A DNA stretch of 15,700 nucleotides. Source: Diplocarpon mali. Lineage: Eukaryota > Ascomycota > Leotiomycetes > Helotiales > Drepanopezizaceae. The notes beneath the pieces were generated by a model. The model was not told where the DNA came from and did no database searches. It saw only the letters and a program-made list of their open reading frames with translations. This document shows, piece after piece, positions 11,451 to 15,700 of this stretch (position 1 is its first letter; every line of letters starts with the position of its first letter). Location: contig JAENRP010000537.1 in the NCBI GenBank assembly GCA_024741835.1, positions 4,355 to 20,054 of the forward strand, in the 5' to 3' direction. The position numbers and the translations under genes were made by a program.

Positions 11451-13338
11451 TCACTATTATTTAAAATTGACAAACTTACCTTTCTTTTATTATAACTCCT
11501 TACTAGGTGCCTTCCTTTATTAGTATTAAGCTTAGCCCTTATATTAGCTAATCGTTTCTTAAAACCTTATTTTAGAATTCGGCTATATCTCTTATGATAA
11601 CCATTTATCCTTCTAAGGATCGATCTATATTTTAAAGACTAGCTTTTATAAGCCTATCTTTAGGATAGTTAAATATTAGCTAAGATTCTAAAATAAAGGG
11701 CATTCTTAAAAGAATATCATTCGAAGAATTCTCTATTATTAGAAAGTCAATATAATTAACAATTCCTTTGACTTTAACCTTTACGTTTTTCACCTATCTA
11801 TTAAAATTGTATCTCGATCTAAAGATAGTCGAATAAATAAGGAGTCGATTATTAACAATTATCAATTGAGCTATTTCTACCACTTTTCTAATTATTATAT
11901 TAACTTTTAAACTATAATCGATTAAAGCCTTTGCTTTAACTGATTCTTCTATAGAATAAATAATAATAGGGCTTTTTATTATAACTATTAAATAATTTCA
12001 ATTAATATTCTAAGATATTAAAGCTATTGCTATAATATTATAGTACCTTTAAGTTCCTTTATCTTTTGCAATCTAAAGATATTTGATTAAAGCTAAGTGC
12101 TTTTTAAAGTTCTTTTATATTACAATTTCCATTTCCTTATTATTATTCAAATCTTTAAAGGCAATCGGGATATACTTTCCTAATACTTTATTAAAGTGTT
12201 TAATTAAACTAAATAGGTCTTTAAATGTAAGGTTAATTTGCTAAGCTATAATATTCTCTATAGCTTTCTTTATTATAGTTAAATTAGTATATTTATTAAT
12301 AAATTTTTCCTATTTTAATATCTATCTCTTTCGCTTAAGGTTAAGGGTTTGCGTAATAACTTTAACTTCTTAATCTTTAAGCTTAAAGCTATCTTTATCT
12401 ATTATATCTTTAATTAATTTGTCTATTATATTAGCTTTATCCTTATCTACTGCGGTTTTAGACTATTAGGTGTCTTTTAGCGTTTAGACCTTATATTAAG
12501 ATTCTTAAGTTCTACGTATTGATTTCTAGACTTTAGCTAGTTTTATTAGTATTAAAGGAATAGTAGATTTAAAAGAACGCTAAGTATTCTAAGGGTTTCT
12601 AGATATAAAAGCAGTATTAATATTAGCAGATATATTATTATTAACCCACTTTAAAATAGAGATACCTCTGACTTTAATAGCAGTTTAGTTCGAAGTTTGA
12701 TTAATAAGCATTCCTTTAAGTAGATTGCTAGCTAGACTTATATATATATAAGTTAGGACCTTAGAGTTGATTTCGATAATGCGCTTCTATTCGGCCAAAT
12801 CCTTATCCTACTTAATGCTATATATTATTATTTGAACAATCTATAGCTATAAACGATTCTGGTGTTTTTTAATAGGGATAGCATCTAGCCTAGGATCTTT
12901 AATATAAAGTATCCTATACTTATTAATATATATAACCCTAGTATTAATAAAATAAAGGAAAAGAGGGTAATTGTTATAGTATTTATATAAAGCGTAGTTA
13001 GGTTCTTTATTATTGCAAAAGTTATAGGTTAGCCATCTTCTATTACTATTTCCTTAATACCCTATAGCATTAATATTAGTAGAGTGCTAATTAGGATCAA
13101 TTCCTCCTTCTTTAGCTAGCTATTGCGTTCTTATATTAGCTGGTTATTCCAAATGATAAGAAGCAGAAGTCTAGTAATAGGAACTACTAAGTTAGCTTAT
13201 AATAGTCGAGTTTTATCTATTGCTAAACTAAGGAATATGCTGTTTTTCTTATAAAAGATTATTAATTCTAGTTTCTAAGCTTTAGATTTGGAGTTTTGCA
13301 AATTAGGTCTTAAGTTTCTTAATTCTAAGGTTGGATCT

Positions 13339-13366
13339 TACTCTTAAGTCGGGCCTGCGAGTAAAA
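13339..13366 (-). repeat. Palindrome copy 12, in gag
   Basis: Reads PFTRRPDLRVRSN in the gag frame, between two coiled-coil-like stretches. Confidence 0.85.
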
Positions 13367-14347
13367 GGTATAACTACTAGGTTCTTCTTTACCTCTTTTA
13401 TAACTTCTAAAGCTTTCGAGTGTTCTTAGACCAGGCTCTTAAGGTCTTTATTATAAAAGGGAGTAAGGGCTTTTTCCTACTCTATAGCATTAATAGTTCT
13501 CTTACTAAGATCTGATTTTAAAGCAAAGGCTAAGAATTCCTTAAATAAGGCAAAGGTTATAAGATCTTACTTATTAATCTTAAAATACTTAATAATCTTA
13601 TTTCAAAGGCTAGTAGGTAATTTAAGTAAGAAAAGGCAGCCTCTTTCAACTTTGCTAAGTATTTTTTAACTAATTAAAGTATTTAATATATAAGTAAAAG
13701 TCTGATAGTAGTTCTTAAATTCCTTAAGAGTATAAGTGACTAAAATAAATTCCTTTAAGAAAGCCAGGGTATTGCGAATCTGCTATCTATTGAATTCGCA
13801 GAATTCAGATTTAAAGGCCTTAATAAGGAGTTCTTATAAACTATAAGTTTTCCATTTAAAGAAGGACTTAATAATATCCTTACTTATATAATTATAATAG
13901 CAAGGAAGTTGAGAAATTATATCCTTTTATATAATATTAAAATTATAATAAGTTTCCTTATATTACTTAAGGAAATTAGTAATATTAGCGCTTATAAAGT
14001 AAGGAGCACTAAAAGAACTAAGGAAGGGAAAGTGACTAATAATAGCCTTAAATACAGCCATTATCGTTTTATATTAACCGTCTAGGTTAATAGAATCTAT
14101 AAAAGGCAAAGGGGAAGCTTTAATATTATAAGATTAATTGCTAAAAGGAGTACTTCGAAATTCAAAAGGGCTTAAAGAACATTTAAAATCCGAGTTAATC
14201 TTAAAGTGATTAGGACAAGTTTAAAAAGATTTAAATAAAGGGTTAATAAAAAGTTTAAAATTGTTATTATTTTTAATATTTTCTAATATTAATATTAAAA
14301 AAGTAAGTAGTAGTCTTAAGTTATTTAAAGACGTCTTTTTATCCTCT

Positions 14348-14373
14348 TACTTATAAGCTAGGCCTAGGAGTAG
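14348..14373 (-). repeat. Palindrome copy 13, in N-terminal gag, second register
   Basis: Core TATAAGCTAGGCCTAGGAGT. The gag frame reads ILLLGLAYK, the same alternative register as copy 9. If gag really begins at the surviving ATG 14061, this copy is in the leader. Confidence 0.8.
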
Positions 14374-14757
14374 AATTCCGAATTCTATTAAAAGTTTAAT
14401 CTAAGTTTACTAAAAGATTTTAAATAGATATTAAATAGCTAATAAAAGCGTTACAACTAATTGCAATAAGATAAGGTTTACTTAATTAAGGACCAATTTC
14501 TAAAATAAGGTTTATATTTAAGATTCTTCTTAGCCTTTAGGCTAATTCCTATTAATCTTTAAAGTAAAAGGGTCTTTAAAGACGATTCTAAGGCAGTTTT
14601 TAAAGTTCTATTAAGCTAAAGCGGCTAAATTATCAGATTCGGATTTCTAAAGATTCTAAGAAGGCACTTCTAATTAGAGTTTACACTTAATATTACTTAA
14701 GTATTCGAAACTACTGCTATTTAAGATTGCTATTATAGGGTTTGCTAAACTTTTTAT

Positions 14758-15032
14758 ATTAAGAAGCCGAAAATTCCGAAAATCTTAGAGTTAAGGAAGA
14801 AAATAGGAGTTTTCAAAGCAGAGCCGAAAAGGGAAAATCTAAGGTTGTTAATAGTTACTAAACGAAAATCGACAGTTCCAAATAACTAGGCGATTAAGGA
14901 TAAGGTTTTTAAAGTTAATTAAAATGCTATAAGTGTTTTAAAGACGTATTTTTTTTTCAAAAGGCCAGTCTCTTATCTACAAACTAAAAGATCGATAAGG
15001 TTATATAAGGACGGAAATCTTAAGAAATCGGT
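14758..15032 (-). other. Gypsy leader between primer site and gag
   Basis: About 275 bp with no convincing reading frame. It includes a nine-base T run on the plus strand (14949-14957) beside CAAAAGGCC, and has more CA and TG than the coding regions. Interpreted as the untranslated leader; no other signal was seen. Confidence 0.35.
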
Positions 15033-15050
15033 CCCTATATAGGTCACTAA
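15033..15050 (-). other. Possible primer-binding site
   Basis: Directly after the proposed LTR end the minus strand reads TTAGTGACCTATATAGGG. If G-to-A change is allowed for, the start becomes TTGGTGACC, the shape of a tRNA-complementary site beginning TGG. I cannot name the tRNA. The call depends on the LTR end being placed correctly. Confidence 0.25.
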
Positions 15051-15270
15051 TATAAAACTAAAGAGAGATAATACAAGAATAGGCCTAAGGAAAGACCTAA
15101 AAACAAAGAGGAGGAAGCACTATAAGCGGGCTCTCTTAGATAAGATATTAAGAATAAGTCCTAAGTATAAGGTATATTTAGTACTATAGCGACACGCGCT
15201 ATCTTTATATATAGAAGATGGCCCTTTTATCCTCCTATTGTCCTACGCTAATCATATGATATATGTCACA
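15051..15270 (-). repeat. Probable 5' LTR of the gypsy element
   Basis: On the minus strand this begins TGTGACATATATC and ends AGTTTTATA, which RIP would give from a TACA end; TG...CA ends are usual for LTRs. It is about 220 bp, contains a TATA box about 56 bases from its start, and is directly preceded by the collapsing copia frame. It is also less RIP-damaged than its surroundings. No second copy is visible in the window, so direct-repeat proof is missing. The ends are inferred from motifs and could be off by tens of bases. Confidence 0.45.
15203..15214 (-). promoter_or_regulatory. TATA box of the proposed LTR promoter
   Basis: The minus strand reads CTATATATAAAG, followed by a GC-containing stretch (GCGCGTGTCGC). 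This is a good TATA box in the expected part of an LTR and points toward gag. In such AT-rich DNA a TATA match alone is weak; its support is the position inside the proposed LTR. Confidence 0.4.
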
Positions 15271-15700
15271 AGACCTATCCCTCTCAGGTCTCCATAGTAA
15301 AAAGTGCACTTTCTTTAAAGGAATCTACTTATAAGTCTAGCTTAAGAGTCAATTTCTATAATATTACTTTTAAGATAATATAAAGTCTATCTTTAATTTT
15401 AACTTTAAAAATCACTTTATAATTATTATTTATAAACTATATAAATTAATTATTAAAAACTCTTATATAATTTAATTTTATATAGATCTTATAGTTAGAT
15501 AAAAGATTAATGCTTAAGCTAGGTATAAGGAGAACATTTTGTAAAAAGAAAGAAATACTAGCGATATTCATCTTTATTATACCTATTAAGTCTATATATA
15601 ACCTTTTACTACTAACTTTAATAGAGCGCCTTTTTATTTTAATAAGTAGGTCTTTAAATAAGTAGGGTTTATTAATTATATATATTATATAATTAGTATT
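15271..15700 (-). pseudogene. Ty1/copia protease fragment, truncated at both ends
   Basis: The frame enters from the right edge with NTNYIIYII, readable as a RIP-altered copia protease active site of the form D-T-G-C-x-x-H. After the expected spacing comes FFLQNVLLIPSLSINLLS, which closely matches the copia block LQNVLYVPSL-NLLS. FKVKIKDRLYIIL follows, like the region before the GAG-pre-integrase domain. An in-frame palindrome lies at 15353-15326. The frame then reads ESALFTMET and dissolves at about 15285-15271, exactly where the proposed gypsy LTR begins. No copia integrase or RT appears elsewhere in the window. Inference: the gypsy element inserted into this copia copy, with the rest of copia beyond the left edge, or deleted. 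The copia call rests mainly on the LQNVLLIPSL block. Confidence 0.7.
15326..15353 (-). repeat. Palindrome copy 14, in copia fragment
   Basis: Reads KLTLKLDL*VDS in the copia frame, shortly after the protease domain. It places the repeat in a retroelement unrelated to the gypsy element and to ORFs A and B. Confidence 0.75.

Larger units (their letters stand above)
7685..11647 (-). pseudogene. pol: Ty3/gypsy Pol: RT, RNase H, integrase (dead)
   Basis: Replication and integration enzymes of a fungal Ty3/gypsy element, in one frame without net indel. RT: QGILKFYNSPYRNKWFLV (about 10680-10605); motif A reads SSFINFFFKYNQ (about 10480-10441, Asp now Asn); RLP*EA near 10360 stands for LPQGA; motif C is YINDI at 10279-10265 (first Asp now Asn), followed by RVKG and, after a gap, NLD, typical of this fungal clade. 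RNase H: IVDASLIK*GAIL near 9780-9740, IKIKYNAIK near 9690 (Glu to Lys), EIDTKV near 9580. Integrase: zinc-finger remains with CKAFIKSC near 8965; KVSLNII near 8870, INKGLKNKG near 8690 and NRVVK near 8595 show all three DDE residues altered to N, N and K; LIYSREV*LPL follows. A degraded GPY/F segment (LSLFKV near 8135) ends the domain; no chromodomain was recognised. The true end lies between about 7870 and the TAG at 7687. The start overlaps gag-protease in the -1 frame. Confidence 0.93.
11581..14757 (-). pseudogene. gag-pr: Ty3/gypsy Gag and aspartic protease (dead)
   Basis: Structural polyprotein and protease of the same element. The frame is continuous from about 14757 to about 11590, with stops at former Gln or similar codons. 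The proposed start is ATA at 14757, taken as a RIP-changed ATG; the first surviving ATG, at 14061 (MAVFKAIISHFPFL), is in the same frame but about 232 codons inside. The middle of Gag is rich in charged and hydrophobic residues, with coiled-coil-like stretches near residues 440-520 (SLV*EHSKALEVIKEVKK) on either side of an in-frame palindrome at 13366-13339. A single Cys in FCNNKEPNY near residue 615 may be the remains of a zinc knuckle, but I cannot confirm one. The protease reads ALIDYSLKVNII near 11925, where family members have D-S/T-G, and ends NDILLRMP (11724-11701), the usual flap-distal block. The pol frame takes over between about 11650 and 11580. Confidence 0.85.
1..15270 (-). mobile_element. 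Candidate large Ty3/gypsy element with two extra ORFs
   Basis: Seen: a probable 5' LTR, leader, gag-protease, RT-RNase H-integrase and then two long related ORFs, all on the minus strand. Neither the pol to ORF A gap nor the 613-bp ORF A to ORF B gap, nor the last 114 bases, contains a recognisable second copy of the proposed 220-bp LTR. Inference: the element may continue through both unknown ORFs and end beyond the left edge, making it over 15 kb. Alternatives: the 3' LTR was deleted, or the two ORFs belong to separate elements inserted in the same orientation. The gypsy identity of the gag-pol part is firm; the outer limits are not. Confidence 0.4.
1..15700. other. RIP-mutated AT-rich repeat block
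   Basis: Seen: TA dinucleotides dominate while CA and TG are rare over most of the window. Long minus-strand frames are interrupted mostly by TAA/TAG without loss of frame. Where the family is recognisable, the stops replace Gln or Trp, active-site Asp reads as Asn, Glu as Lys and Gly as Arg, Lys or Glu. Known: this is the mark of repeat-induced point mutation (C to T, preferring CpA, both strands) in Pezizomycotina. Inference: a fungal AT-rich isochore of dead repeats. RIP acts on duplicated DNA, so every affected ORF here was probably multicopy. I did not compute RIP indices. Confidence 0.9.

Noticed and set aside
13415..13440. AGACCAGGCTCTTAAGGTC as a fifteenth palindrome copy
   Set aside because: Resembles the repeat centre, but the arms do not match and the gag frame reads a coiled-coil stretch (DLKSLV) with no LT...RV peptide.
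14061..14061. ATG 14061 as the start of gag
   Set aside because: The same frame stays coding-like for about 230 codons upstream with only RIP-type stops, so the start is more likely the ATA at 14757. Kept as an alternative.
15..15353. Palindromes as a CRISPR array
   Set aside because: Spacing is irregular, from about 160 to 2,700 bases, copies lie inside genes, and the host is eukaryotic.

Overview
The window is a very AT-rich block of relic retroelement DNA, almost certainly from a filamentous ascomycete (Pezizomycotina) with repeat-induced point mutation (RIP). CpA and TpG are scarce and TpA is everywhere. The minus strand carries very long reading frames broken by stops (mostly TAA and TAG) rather than by indels. 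The stops fall where glutamine or tryptophan is expected, and conserved Asp, Glu and Gly become Asn, Lys and Arg/Lys, as C-to-T changes on both strands would produce. No living host gene, tRNA or rRNA was seen.

Layout, read along the minus strand from high to low coordinates. (i) 15700-15271: fragment of a Ty1/copia protease region, running off the window edge and ending abruptly. (ii) 15270-15051: probable 5' LTR of a Ty3/gypsy element with a TATA box, then a possible primer-binding site and leader. (iii) About 14757-11581: Gag plus aspartic protease, one frame. (iv) About 11647-7685: reverse transcriptase, RNase H and integrase, in the -1 frame relative to gag. (v) 7465-4148 and (vi) 3534-115: two similar ORFs of about 1,105 and 1,139 codons that I cannot assign to a family. 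They are homologous along their length, lie head to tail, and are on the same strand as gag-pol. No second copy of the LTR was seen by eye between pol and the left edge. Either a very large Ty3/gypsy element carries two extra tandem ORFs, or a 3'-truncated element lies beside two separate repeats.

The most striking feature is a short palindrome of about 26-30 bp (ancestral arms ACTCGCGGGCC and GGCCCGCGAGT), found 14 times at irregular spacing. Eleven copies sit inside reading frames in one register and encode a peptide like LTRGPGPRV. They occur in three unrelated proteins: copia, gypsy Gag-Pol and the unknown ORF pair. Three copies are at equivalent positions in both unknown ORFs. This resembles a small in-frame mobile palindrome, similar in behaviour to Rickettsia palindromic elements but in fungal transposons.

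All of it is inactivated: protease, RT, RNase H and integrase catalytic residues are changed. Because frames are preserved over 3-4 kb at a time, the ancestral proteins are still readable. Coordinates of broken genes are approximate at their ends unless stated.
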